From Ginsengibacter sp963792025 (lineage in GTDB: Bacteria > Bacteroidota > Bacteroidia > Chitinophagales > Chitinophagaceae), in assembly GCA_963792025.1 (NCBI GenBank), contig CAWBUS010000005.1:679976-743975 (forward strand): a DNA stretch of 64,000 bases. The letters run 5' to 3'. The notes under the pieces were generated by a model. That model was not told the DNA's origin. It saw only the letters and a program-made list of their open reading frames with translations, and ran no database searches. How positions within the stretch are numbered: position 1 is the stretch's first letter; every line of letters starts with the position of its first letter. Both the position numbers and the translations under genes were made by a program. Shown here in pieces: positions 1-8,162 of the stretch.

Positions 1-1
1 T

Positions 2-328
2 GATGCTTATGTAAAATTTTTACTATATGGTTCGCGACAAGACCCATTGCCGAAGACTTTGAGAATTTTCAACAAAGTGGGTGATGCGTACGGGCAACTC
101 GTTGACGTGGCCTACATCGCAGACTTTGAACGGAATATAGAATTCTTTTTATCGGCAGCTGTCAATTGCAATACGAATGGTATTTTGAATGATGATAAAT
201 ATGAATATGATAGCATCGGATTTCCATTTATGAAAAATCTTGGACAGATAATTTATAACTATGAACTAAAAAGAAAAAGAATTTATCAGCCTGACCTTTC
301 TTCCTTCAAAATAATTTATGATAAATAA
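2..328 (+). CDS. C-terminal fragment of a probable serine hydrolase (beta-lactamase-related)
   Basis: The reading frame is open from base 2 and has no true start in the window, so this is the last roughly 108 codons of a gene that begins upstream. The readable tail includes VGDAYGQLVDVAYIADF and IGFPFMKNLGQIIYNYE, and it ends in DLSSFKIIYDK. From memory this resembles the C-terminus of class A beta-lactamase-related serine hydrolases common in Bacteroidota, but the catalytic SxxK and other motifs lie outside the window, so the family call rests on tail resemblance alone. An internal TTG at 47 could be mistaken for a start. The next gene, on the same strand, has its own promoter starting 4 nt after this stop. 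Confidence 0.45.
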   Translation, partial: DAYVKFLLYGSRQDPLPKTLRIFNKVGDAYGQLVDVAYIADFERNIEFFLSAAVNCNTNGILNDDKYEYDSIGFPFMKNLGQIIYNYELKRKRIYQPDLSSFKIIYDK

Positions 329-331
329 TGA

Positions 332-364
332 TTTGCTTTGCAAAACAGCAATCTCTTATTTTTG
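332..364 (+). promoter_or_regulatory. Bacteroidota-type promoter for the aminotransferase gene
   Basis: TTTG at 332-335 is followed, after 21 nt, by TATTTTTG at 357-364. This fits the -33 TTTG / -7 TAnnTTTG consensus of the Bacteroidota primary sigma factor. The predicted start of transcription, near 370, leaves a leader of about 20 nt before the ATG at 390. Confidence 0.55.
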
Positions 365-389
365 CAAAAAATTTTTTAAAAAATAAATC

Positions 390-1592
390 ATGCAACTTTC
401 TTCGAACCTGTTAAGATTTAATGAACCTGAAACATTGAAAATGGCCAAGCTCGGCCGGGAATTAAGAGCACAGGGAATTGACGTGGTGGACCTGAGCGTG
501 GGTGAGCCCGATTTTAATACGCCTGAACATATAAAGGAAGCCGCCAAAAAAGCTATCGATGAAAACTGGAGCCATTATACTCCTGTTCCGGGATATCTCG
601 AACTTCGGGAAGCTATCTGCAGAAAACTCCTTCGTGATAACAACCTTACTTATACACCGCAACAAATTGTGGTAAGTACCGGCGCCAAGCAAAGTATTGC
701 CAATGTAATGTTGAGTATTCTTGATGATGAAGATGAAATTATTATACCTACACCTTACTGGGTTTCTTATTCGGAGATCGCAAGATTTGGACGCGGAAAA
801 GTTGTTTTTATACATACTTCCATGGATACTGGCTTTAAACTTACGCCCGAACAGTTGGAAGCCTCAATAACTCCTAAAACAAAATTATTTATTTTCTCGT
901 CACCATGTAATCCTACCGGTGCCGTATATACGAAAAATGAATTGGAAGCACTTGCCGGAGTTTTTAGACAATACCCGTCAATCTTCATTATAAGTGATGA
1001 GATATATGAATACATTGATTATGCTTATGATGGCGGTGGAGGACACCAGAGCATCGCACAGTTTAATGATTTGAAAAACCGCATCATAATCGTAAATGGA
1101 CTTAGCAAAGGTTTTGCAATGACGGGGTGGAGATTGGGATATATTGCCGCTCCTGCTGAAATAGCAAAGGCTTGTGAAAAAATACAGGGACAATTTACAA
1201 GTGGCACTAATTCTATTGCTCAGCGGGCTGCCATCACCGCTTTAGATTCTCCCTTGTCGTCAACGTACGAAATGGTAAAGGAATTTAAATTACGCAAACA
1301 ACGTGTAATGGAGCTATTAAAAGATATTCCCGGAATAAAATATGCTGAACCCGATGGTGCTTTTTATATTTTCCCTGAAGTGAAAAGTTATTATGGTAAG
1401 AAGGCTGGAAATGAGGAAATCAATAATGCCAGCGACCTTTGTATGTATCTTTTAAACACTGCACATGTATCTACCGTTAGTGGCGATGCTTTTGGTGAAC
1501 CTTCCTGCATAAGAATTTCTTTTGCCAATAACATGAAGAATATCGAAGAAGGATTAAAAAGAATTAAGAAGGGACTTGAGCAAATAGCTTAA
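390..1592 (+). CDS. Class I/II pyridoxal-phosphate aminotransferase (aspartate aminotransferase-like)
   Basis: This 400-residue protein is a fold-type I PLP enzyme that transfers an amino group between an amino acid (probably aspartate or an aromatic amino acid) and 2-oxoglutarate in the cytoplasm. It shows the usual order of motifs: substrate-binding VVDLSVGEPDFNTPEHIK near residue 35, a SSPCNPTGAVYTKNE block near 170, ISDEIYEYIDY near 205, and the PLP Schiff-base lysine at residue 240 in GLSKGFAMTGWRLGY. A C-terminal arginine for the substrate carboxylate is present in PSCIRISFAN. The length is normal for the family. The ATG at 390 follows a recognisable promoter. The closest well-known relatives are the aspartate aminotransferases of Bacteroidota and Thermus; the exact substrate cannot be read from the sequence. 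Confidence 0.9.
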   Translation: MQLSSNLLRFNEPETLKMAKLGRELRAQGIDVVDLSVGEPDFNTPEHIKEAAKKAIDENWSHYTPVPGYLELREAICRKLLRDNNLTYTPQQIVVSTGAKQSIANVMLSILDDEDEIIIPTPYWVSYSEIARFGRGKVVFIHTSMDTGFKLTPEQLEASITPKTKLFIFSSPCNPTGAVYTKNELEALAGVFRQYPSIFIISDEIYEYIDYAYDGGGGHQSIAQFNDLKNRIIIVNGLSKGFAMTGWRLGYIAAPAEIAKACEKIQGQFTSGTNSIAQRAAITALDSPLSSTYEMVKEFKLRKQRVMELLKDIPGIKYAEPDGAFYIFPEVKSYYGKKAGNEEINNASDLCMYLLNTAHVSTVSGDAFGEPSCIRISFANNMKNIEEGLKRIKKGLEQIA

Positions 1593-1615
1593 TAGTCTTG
1601 TTTGATAAATTTTCT

Positions 1616-1650
1616 AACCCGTGTTTGAAAGCGACACGGGTTATTTTTTT
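1616..1650 (+). terminator. Intrinsic terminator after the aminotransferase gene
   Basis: AACCCGTGT (1616-1624) pairs perfectly with ACACGGGTT (1634-1642) around a 9-nt loop, followed by ATTTTTTT. It overlaps the stop codon of the convergent coaE gene by a few bases, so the hairpin also lies at the 3' end of that transcript. Confidence 0.8.
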
Positions 1651-2234
1651 CCTGCCAGTTTTAGGAAAATTTCGTGCAAACCCAGTACCTGCGATATAAG
1701 CATCTGATGTTCGTCATTTACTATTACGTAGTCGCATAAACGCATTTTTTCTTCTTCGTCCATCTGCCTGTCGACCCTGGCTTGCACCTGCGCAGCGGAA
1801 ATATTATCACGAACCATAGCTCTTTTTATTCTTAGTTCGGCGGGAGATTTTACGCCGATAACGTAATCAAGACCCTTATTGGAGCCGCTTTCAAAAATTA
1901 ACGCCGCTTCTTTAATTACATAAGGGGTTGTTTGGATCTGCATCCATGTTTCCGAATCTTTAATAGTAGCAGGATGTACCATCGAATTCAAAAGCTTTGT
2001 TTTTTCAGGATCACTAAACACAATATCGGATAAGTATTTACGATTGAGCAAATCATTTACATAACTTTCTTCCCCAAAGGCGTTTTTAATATTGTTCTTT
2101 AATTCATCATTTTCACTCATTAATCTTTTTGACGCTGCATCAGCATAATACACAGGAATACCAATTACTTCAAAAATTTGAGCAACGGTACTTTTGCCGC
2201 TGCCGATTCCACCGGTTAATCCAATTTTTATCAT
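1641..2234 (-). CDS. coaE: Dephospho-CoA kinase
   Basis: This cytoplasmic enzyme phosphorylates the 3' hydroxyl of dephospho-CoA with ATP, the last step of coenzyme A synthesis. The P-loop GLTGGIGSGKST occupies residues 5-16. It is followed by the family signature YYADAASKRLM near residue 30, the lid region, HPATIKDSE, and the RVDRQMDEEEKMRLCDYVIVND block near residue 155. The length of 197 residues is standard. It is convergent with the aminotransferase gene. In many Bacteroidota coaE lies close downstream of yajC; here two plus-strand paralogues separate them. The identification is firm. Confidence 0.95.
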   Translation of the reverse strand: MIKIGLTGGIGSGKSTVAQIFEVIGIPVYYADAASKRLMSENDELKNNIKNAFGEESYVNDLLNRKYLSDIVFSDPEKTKLLNSMVHPATIKDSETWMQIQTTPYVIKEAALIFESGSNKGLDYVIGVKSPAELRIKRAMVRDNISAAQVQARVDRQMDEEEKMRLCDYVIVNDEHQMLISQVLGLHEIFLKLAGKK

Positions 2235-2327
2235 TTTATATATTATAAAAATAACATTTTATTCGAGTTTCTAAATTGACATATAAGACTCATTATTTGT
2301 TATCTTTATTAATCAAAAGAAAATTTC

Positions 2328-3083
2328 ATGTTTAAAACACTCGCCTCAGTACTATTAGCAGCCATTATTTCTCCTGCATTTTCTCAGAACGGCGCTTCAA
2401 TAACGAGACCTTCAGGAGCAACAAACGGGATCTTGTCTGAACAGTTGAATCCCTCAGGCATGGCAAATATTTTGGCTGATCCTTTCAAAGGCCAAAATTT
2501 TAAGATAAGTGATAATACAGCCGATGTTGAGGGAAATCCATTCCTGTTTGAAGACTGGAAAAAGGGAGAAGTAACATTAAAAAACGGGGAGAAATATCCT
2601 ATACAAAAAATTAACCTTGATGCGTCACGCGACCAGTTTGTTTATGTCGTAAATGATTCTCTTTATGAATTTTCGGATAATATAAGAATTGTAAAAATTT
2701 ATGGTGAAGATCATAGTGCTGATCCATCTTCAGATATGGTTTTTAGAACCGATATAAATCCGGATGCCGCAAATTTTGTCCAGGTTCTTACCAAGGGGAA
2801 AGTAACCATCTTTTGCGAATACACTAAAAAACCTGAAGGTGAGAATTATTCCAATGGAATTGTCAAAAACACAAGAAAATACGTACTACGTCCCAATTAT
2901 TTTTCTATAGTCGATGGCCATTCAGTGCCCATTAAATTTGGCTCATCCGCTCTCGCGGATTTAACTTCTGATAAAAAAGATGAAGTCGTTGCTTTCGTAA
3001 AAACGAACCATCTTAAGGTAAAAAATGAACTTGATTTTTTGAAAGCAGTTGGCTACTATAATGAAATAAATTCTGCTAATTAA
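2328..3083 (+). CDS. Secreted protein of unknown function, paralogue 1
   Basis: This 251-residue protein has a signal peptide (MFKTLASVLLAAIISPAFSQ, cleaved after about residue 19) and so is probably periplasmic or exported. I do not recognise a named domain. It is about 60 percent similar by eye to the next gene, with shared blocks VEGNPFLFEDWKKGEVTLK, KYPIQKINLDASRDQF, KKPEGENYSNGIV and LTSDKKDEVVAFVK. The pattern of short beta-rich blocks and the conserved final helix (LDFLKAVGYYNEIN) suggests one compact domain. The insert at residues 21-45 (ASITRPSGATNGILSEQL) is absent from the paralogue. The start is chosen because it precedes a good signal peptide. Confidence 0.75.
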   Translation: MFKTLASVLLAAIISPAFSQNGASITRPSGATNGILSEQLNPSGMANILADPFKGQNFKISDNTADVEGNPFLFEDWKKGEVTLKNGEKYPIQKINLDASRDQFVYVVNDSLYEFSDNIRIVKIYGEDHSADPSSDMVFRTDINPDAANFVQVLTKGKVTIFCEYTKKPEGENYSNGIVKNTRKYVLRPNYFSIVDGHSVPIKFGSSALADLTSDKKDEVVAFVKTNHLKVKNELDFLKAVGYYNEINSAN

Positions 3084-3178
3084 GATTATTCCCCTTTTAT
3101 TCTGGACATAAATTACCTACCACAAATATTTTTGCAATAACGCACACAATTCCTCATTTTATAATTAAAAAAAAATCT

Positions 3179-3862
3179 ATGCTTAAATTAATCCTTACCA
3201 TTTTTTCGTTCAGCGTGGCCCCGCTTGCATTTTGTCAAACTAACTTATCTCCTAACGTTTTACAAGCTCCTTTTCAGGGCCAGCAATTTACGGCAAAAGC
3301 AGATAACGATGTTGAAGGCAATCCTTTGGTATTTGATAATTGGAAAAAAGGAGAAGTCACTTTAAAAGACGGTGAAAAATATCCTATTGAAAAAATAAAC
3401 CTGGATGCGCAAAGGCATATATTTCTTTATGCTGTAGCTGATTCCATTTTTCAATTTGATGATAATGTTCGGGAGGTAAGAATTTATGATAATGGTAATT
3501 CCGACAATCCGAATTCCGTAATGATTTTTAGAAATAATATTGATCCGCAATCTGACAATTTTGTAGAGCTTCTTGACACGGGCAAAATAACCATATTCCA
3601 GGAGTACGAAAAAAAGCCGGAGGGAGAAAATTACTCAAATGGTATTGTAAACAACACAAGAAAATATACTTTACATACCACCCAGTATGCTGTGATAAAC
3701 AAAGTCGCTACTCCAATAAAATTTAATTCTTCAACTCTCGAAGATTTAACTTCTGATAAGAAAAGACAGGTAGAAGCTTTTGTGAAAGAGAATAAATTAA
3801 AAGTTAAAAAAGAGTCTGACTTTTTAAAGGCAATAGATTACTATAACAGTATGGGTAGTTAG
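3179..3862 (+). CDS. Secreted protein of unknown function, paralogue 2
   Basis: This 227-residue protein has a signal peptide (MLKLILTIFSFSVAPLAFC) and is the tandem paralogue of the gene just upstream. Conserved blocks are DVEGNPLVFDNWKKGEVTLK, KYPIEKINLDAQRHIFLY, EKKPEGENYSNGIVNNTRK and LTSDKKRQVEAFVKENKLK, in the same order and spacing. A possible -7 element TATTTTTG lies at 3127-3134 with a weak -33 box, so the gene may have its own promoter in the 95-bp gap. The pair probably arose by local duplication. The function is unknown; being exported and single-domain is all the sequence shows. Confidence 0.75.
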   Translation: MLKLILTIFSFSVAPLAFCQTNLSPNVLQAPFQGQQFTAKADNDVEGNPLVFDNWKKGEVTLKDGEKYPIEKINLDAQRHIFLYAVADSIFQFDDNVREVRIYDNGNSDNPNSVMIFRNNIDPQSDNFVELLDTGKITIFQEYEKKPEGENYSNGIVNNTRKYTLHTTQYAVINKVATPIKFNSSTLEDLTSDKKRQVEAFVKENKLKVKKESDFLKAIDYYNSMGS

Positions 3863-3900
3863 CGCCTAAGGCATGTGCGATATTTGATATACGAGGTTAG

Positions 3901-3936
3901 ATGTACGAGGTTGGTTCTGCATTTAACCTCGTACAT
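3901..3936. terminator. Hairpin between convergent genes, possible bidirectional terminator
   Basis: ATGTACGAGGTT (3901-3912) is perfectly complementary to AACCTCGTACAT (3925-3936), a 12-bp stem with a 12-nt loop. There is no long T-tract on either side, so termination is uncertain. The preceding bases 3886-3900 repeat the ACGAGGTTAGATGTACGAGG pattern, the kind of short intergenic repetitive DNA frequent in this phylum. Confidence 0.4.
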
Positions 3937-3949
3937 CGTACGTCGAACA

Positions 3950-4291
3950 TTATTTTATAGGAGCCACAGGCTTGTTGATATTAGCCGTCCACTCCATACT
4001 TATAGAACTTTTTTCAATTTTGATATAACTGCCGGGGTTAATTTCCAACATCATTGTTCCATCATCATTTATCTTGTTTACGGTACCATGGATACCAGCA
4101 ATCGTAACAATTTTATCGCCCTTTTGCAAATTAGAAAGAAACTGCTTTTGTTGTTTTGCTTTCTTTGCCTGGGGCCTTATCATAAACATCCAGAATACCA
4201 GGATCATAAGGCCTAAGAATACAAACTGGAAACCACCAGCACCACCTGAACCACCTTGTCCTAACATTAAAAAAACCGTTGCTACATTCAT
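3950..4291 (-). CDS. yajC: Preprotein translocase subunit YajC
   Basis: This 113-residue inner-membrane protein belongs to the SecDF-YajC complex, which assists Sec-dependent protein export. It has a glycine-rich N-terminus, one transmembrane segment (FQFVFLGLMILVFWMFMIRP, about residues 22-41), the diagnostic RPQAKKAKQQKQFLSNLQKG, and a small beta domain with GDKIVTIAGIHGTVNKINDD. The length is normal. It is the third gene of a tight minus-strand operon, starting 41 bp after the DUF1573 lipoprotein gene. The identification is firm. Confidence 0.93.
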   Translation of the reverse strand: MNVATVFLMLGQGGSGGAGGFQFVFLGLMILVFWMFMIRPQAKKAKQQKQFLSNLQKGDKIVTIAGIHGTVNKINDDGTMMLEINPGSYIKIEKSSISMEWTANINKPVAPIK

Positions 4292-4332
4292 ATTAATTGT
4301 TTTGTTTGTGTGTTTTTATTTTTATTTAGAAA

Positions 4333-4770
4333 TTATTTATCCGCAGAAACAACCTGCCCCGTTAATTCCAATTCAGGGAACTTCGGATATGCATTTGAAC
4401 TAACAGTAATTGTTTTATGTACTTCGCCTACCCGTCCTTTGCTATTAAATACAACCTTCAAAAACCCGGTTTCTCCAGGCTTAATAGGCTCTTCGGGTTT
4501 TTCGGGAACCGTGCAGCCGCAGCTTGCAATTGCAGATGAAATTATCAAAGGATTTTTTCCGGTATTGCGAAAACGATAACTATACTCCACTTTATCACCG
4601 TCAGTAACACTTCCGAAATTGTAAGCAGAATCGATGAGTTGAACAGTCGTCGAATCGGCATATACAGCGCCATTATTAGCCATCATGGCATCAGCTTTAT
4701 TTTTTGTATTCCGAATGTTACAGGAAAAAAAGATACAAGCAAAACAAAGACATGAAATCAATCTGCTCAT
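4333..4770 (-). CDS. DUF1573 domain lipoprotein
   Basis: This 145-residue protein has a lipoprotein signal (LISCLCFACIFFSC, lipobox cysteine near residue 17) followed by one DUF1573 immunoglobulin-like beta-sandwich of about 105 residues. Typical features are YNFGSVTDGDKVEYSYRFRN, the SCGCTVPE cysteine motif and IKPGETGFLKVVFNSKGRVG. It is probably anchored on the periplasmic side or exported. The molecular role of the domain is not established. It starts 24 bp after nusB and lies 41 bp before yajC, so the three genes are probably co-transcribed, an arrangement seen in many Bacteroidota. Confidence 0.88.
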   Translation of the reverse strand: MSRLISCLCFACIFFSCNIRNTKNKADAMMANNGAVYADSTTVQLIDSAYNFGSVTDGDKVEYSYRFRNTGKNPLIISSAIASCGCTVPEKPEEPIKPGETGFLKVVFNSKGRVGEVHKTITVSSNAYPKFPELELTGQVVSADK

Positions 4771-4794
4771 TTATTTTTATTTTTTGCAAAGGTA

Positions 4795-5727
4795 TTATAA
4801 AGTACTGTTTTTAAAATTCTTCTTGTGTATTTTATTCTGTACAATAAGTTCCTTGTGAATGTTATCCAGTATTCCGTTTACAAAATGCCCGCTTTGTTCT
4901 GTACTGTATTCTTTAGCCAGGTCAATGTATTCGTTAATAGTCACTTTCGGAGGAATCGTTTCAAAATATAAAAATTCACATACGCCCATTTGCATCAGAA
5001 TCATATCAAGCGCTGCAATTCTTTCTGCATCCCAGTTTTTTAATTTCGGCTTAATCAATTCCAAACAGAAATCTTTCTTATCAATTACACATTCCATTAA
5101 CTCAACTGCAAAATCCATCTTTTCTTTGCTTACCATTTCTCCAAAATCAAATGTCGAAGGTTTTTGCAACAATCCATTCATAAGCACGATCATCATGTCC
5201 GCATCGTCATCCCAATGAATAAATTTTTCTTCCACATCACTTATAAAGTTTTCTTCGGGAAGCATAAGCGTACCCAAAATAAATTCGAGTATTTTTTTCT
5301 CAGATTTTTTCTCCCTGGATGTAAGTTCTATATACTCTTTATATTCAGGGGAAGAAATTAGTGTTTGATATAACTTTCTCACCAATTCCTCATCTATTAA
5401 ATATTCTATTTTGAATTGCTCAAGTGATTTTTGAAATGAACTATTATCAAGAATGGCCCAAACTATTTCGTTGCCTGAAATTCTCGTATTTATATTCAGA
5501 TCCTTTAAAGAGGGTAAATGTTTTTGGGCTTTTTGAACGGCATCCTTTTCTGCAAACCGTGCCACTTCAATTATAAAATATACCAGGTAAGTAAATAAAT
5601 GCCGCGCCTGGTCGATGTTTTGTCTTAATATCTGCAGCGGTTCGCCTGGGCGGGTTTCATTATTCATCGATTCAATGCTATATAGAGCCTGCATGACTTT
5701 TACCCTAATAATTCTTCTGCTTAGCAT
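4795..5727 (-). CDS. nusB: Transcription antitermination protein NusB (long Bacteroidota form)
   Basis: NusB joins NusE (S10) on boxA RNA and promotes antitermination in rRNA operons. The protein is 310 residues, about twice the E. coli length. The first residues (MLSRRIIRVKVMQALYSIE) are the usual NusB start, then comes a long insertion or duplicated helical region, and the recognisable NusB C-terminal core lies at about residues 205-300 (WDAERIAALDMILMQMG, TIPPKVTINEYIDLAKEYS, FVNGILDNI). This long form is usual in Bacteroidota. It is the first gene of the nusB-DUF1573-yajC operon. Confidence 0.9.
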   Translation of the reverse strand: MLSRRIIRVKVMQALYSIESMNNETRPGEPLQILRQNIDQARHLFTYLVYFIIEVARFAEKDAVQKAQKHLPSLKDLNINTRISGNEIVWAILDNSSFQKSLEQFKIEYLIDEELVRKLYQTLISSPEYKEYIELTSREKKSEKKILEFILGTLMLPEENFISDVEEKFIHWDDDADMMIVLMNGLLQKPSTFDFGEMVSKEKMDFAVELMECVIDKKDFCLELIKPKLKNWDAERIAALDMILMQMGVCEFLYFETIPPKVTINEYIDLAKEYSTEQSGHFVNGILDNIHKELIVQNKIHKKNFKNSTL

Positions 5728-5863
5728 TTCTTAAAGAACTTTTTTTAGGCGGCAAAGATATAGTAATGCGGCTATATGCCAAATGAATCTTGTAAAGGGG
5801 ATATCAAGTCATCTGCCAGTTTAAAAATAATCCAAATCCAATATGAAATGAATGAGTTTCATT

Positions 5864-7819
5864 TTAAAGCACGACAACCTTTTTCCTCACTTTATTATCT
5901 CCGTTCATATTGCTTAGTTGTACAATATATAGTCCCCCGGAAGCTGGCAGATCAACAGTGGCGCTTTGCAGATTGATTGTTTGCCGCTTAATTTTTTTCC
6001 CGGTGTTATCATACAAGGTCAATTCTACGGGTTGCGTAAATTCATTCAAATAAATTTGCACCTGTGTCCTGGCAGGATTAGGAAAAATAATGAAGCCATT
6101 CTTAATTTCGTCTGCACTTACGAATACAATTTTTGAATAAGTAAATGATCCGTCAGCATGTACAATTTGCAAGCGATAAAATATTTTTGTATAATTCAAT
6201 GCGGAAGAATCTGTAAATGCATAGTCGATTGTTCTATTCGAAAAACCATCAATTGATTTGCTTGCAACAAAACCTATATCGGAATAATCTGTTTCATTAT
6301 TCTTTCTTCTTTGAATAGTATAGCCTGCAATATTCAACTCTGAAGCGGTTTGCCAATTTAATGTTACTAAACCTCCGGATATTTTTTGTGCTTTAAACGA
6401 TGTAAGGTTAAGGGAAGAGCCTAGCAGGAAAGCGTCCGAAGTATCCTTAAAACCAAGTGTATTGGTTACCTCCAAGGTATAGCTCCCAATATCTGATGTT
6501 GTATAATCCGGCGATATTGCTCCTGGAATAACGACACTATCTTTCAACCATTGATAAGTTAAATTTTTCCCTTGTAACCCTTCTAATAAAAACGAGTTAT
6601 TTCCAAGACTTGACGGAGTAAAGTATGCTTTTGGTCTTTTAAGGTAACTGGTGTCCTGAAGTTTATAAACTGTACCGTTGCCATAAAAAATAATATACTG
6701 GTCGCCATATTTATCCTGACCAATTGAAACGGGATTACCTGTTGCTTTGGCTGCTGTAATGAAGTGATTCACATCGCCAGAGACAACACCATTTTTCAAA
6801 TAGAATCCATCTACAAATTTCAGAACCTCATCAGTAAATATATATTGCCCCCATAAAGATTTTGATTGTGCGGTCCGGCAAACATAGCCACCTATTATGG
6901 CTGCGCCGCCTCCATTGTGAAAATATTCATATATGGGCATAGTAATACCTGTTTTATTACATCCTGTTGCAGGGTTATAGCAAGAATCGCCTTCAACAAT
7001 ATTCCATCCATAATTTCTTCCGCCAGGATCGCCTGCTTTTTGAAAGTCAATTTCTTCAACTTTGTTCTGGCCTACATCGGCAATTAATAGATCTCCCGTA
7101 AGCCTGTCAACACTGCTTCTAAACGGATTACGAACGCCATAAGCCCAAATTTCTTTTTTAATACCGGTTGTTGTGTCATTATAAAATGGATTGGAAGGAG
7201 GAATAGCATAAGGTTGGGAAAACGAAGAATTATTAATATCAATCCGCAATATTTTCGCAAGAAATGTTTTTTTGTTTTGACCGTTCTTATAAGGATCTCC
7301 ACCGCTCCCGCCATCTCCCAGGTTAATGTATAAATAACCGTCTTTACCAAACATTACATTACCGCCGTTATGATTGGTAAAAGGTTGCGACTGCGTAAGC
7401 AACGTTAATGCAGAAGCCGGATCAGCTATATTCGAATCGGCTGCACTTACTTTATATTCTTCTACAAAAGTTGTTAATTGCCCCGGGATGTAACTGGTAT
7501 AATCAACATAAAATTTACCATCATTCTTATAATTGGGGCTAAAGGCCAAACCCAGCAAGCCTTCTTCACCTTCAGTTGCTGAAGATATTTTGGAAGTAAT
7601 GTCAAGAAATGGTGCGGTCCGCAGAGTACCATCAGCATTTATAATTCTTATTCGCCCACCTCGTTCTACTACGAATAATCTGTCGTCGCCGCAATTTTGA
7701 ATATCTATGGGAGCAACAGTGCCTGATACGTAAGGCACCACTGCCAGCTTCTGGGCAAGCATTTGCTGAGACACAAAGAATAACGAAAAAACAAAAACCC
7801 AATGTATAGATATTTTCAT
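5864..7819 (-). CDS. Secreted PQQ-dependent sugar dehydrogenase-like protein with T9SS sorting domain
   Basis: This 651-residue exported protein has a signal peptide (cleaved near MLAQ, residue 22), then a six-bladed glucose/sorbosone dehydrogenase propeller at about residues 30-390. Family motifs include GDDRLFVVERGGRIRI, EEGLLGLAFSPNYK, NHNGGNVMFGKDGYLYINLG, WAYGVRNPFR and IADVGQNKVEEID. An immunoglobulin-like linker follows (about 400-470), then a segment at 475-560 and a type A sorting domain at the end (FIIFPNPARTQVQIYL, GGLYIVQLSN, KKVVVL). The last domain directs export through the type IX system and attachment or release at the cell surface. The soluble dehydrogenase family oxidises aldoses using PQQ, but PQQ dependence here is inferred. 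It has no close neighbours on its strand. Confidence 0.88.
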   Translation of the reverse strand: MKISIHWVFVFSLFFVSQQMLAQKLAVVPYVSGTVAPIDIQNCGDDRLFVVERGGRIRIINADGTLRTAPFLDITSKISSATEGEEGLLGLAFSPNYKNDGKFYVDYTSYIPGQLTTFVEEYKVSAADSNIADPASALTLLTQSQPFTNHNGGNVMFGKDGYLYINLGDGGSGGDPYKNGQNKKTFLAKILRIDINNSSFSQPYAIPPSNPFYNDTTTGIKKEIWAYGVRNPFRSSVDRLTGDLLIADVGQNKVEEIDFQKAGDPGGRNYGWNIVEGDSCYNPATGCNKTGITMPIYEYFHNGGGAAIIGGYVCRTAQSKSLWGQYIFTDEVLKFVDGFYLKNGVVSGDVNHFITAAKATGNPVSIGQDKYGDQYIIFYGNGTVYKLQDTSYLKRPKAYFTPSSLGNNSFLLEGLQGKNLTYQWLKDSVVIPGAISPDYTTSDIGSYTLEVTNTLGFKDTSDAFLLGSSLNLTSFKAQKISGGLVTLNWQTASELNIAGYTIQRRKNNETDYSDIGFVASKSIDGFSNRTIDYAFTDSSALNYTKIFYRLQIVHADGSFTYSKIVFVSADEIKNGFIIFPNPARTQVQIYLNEFTQPVELTLYDNTGKKIKRQTINLQSATVDLPASGGLYIVQLSNMNGDNKVRKKVVVL

Positions 7820-8095
7820 CGGCTACTATTAAGCGTTAAAGAAAAATTTATTATTAAGCTACGTTTAAATTATGACTTAAGTTTCTATCCAGGCATAAAA
7901 TTAATTTTTGTTCCACCATTAATGAAACTAAACGGATTGTATGTACAATCGGATGCCTGCTTAATCATGTTGTCAAAAATATGCATCGGTCGCAATCAAT
8001 AATCAAACTAAAAATTAACAATGATGTCTTTTTAACGTGCCACAGGTTAGTGTTTCCTGCGGCATCAAATGTATATTCTTAAAATCGAGTAGGAA

Positions 8096-8116
8096 GGTAG
8101 CCATTAATTGACTACC
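8096..8116 (-). ncRNA. Group II intron domain VI hairpin
   Basis: On the minus strand GGTAGTCA pairs with TGGCTACC (one G-T wobble) around ATTAA. It lies 11 nt downstream of domain V and 12 nt before the proposed 3' end of the intron, the expected place of domain VI. The branch-point adenosine was not assigned. Confidence 0.6.
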
Positions 8117-8127
8117 TGTCCTCTCAC

Positions 8128-8159
8128 ACCACCGTACGTACCGTTCGGTATACGGCGGT
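8128..8159 (-). ncRNA. Group II intron catalytic domain V
   Basis: On the minus strand ACCGCCGTATACC, tetraloop GAAC, then GGTACGTACGGTGGT form the compact domain V hairpin. The CGC near the 5' side of the stem matches the catalytic triad reported for class C introns (AGC in classes A and B). It starts 3 nt after the stop codon of the reverse transcriptase. Confidence 0.8.
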
Positions 8160-8162
8160 TTG

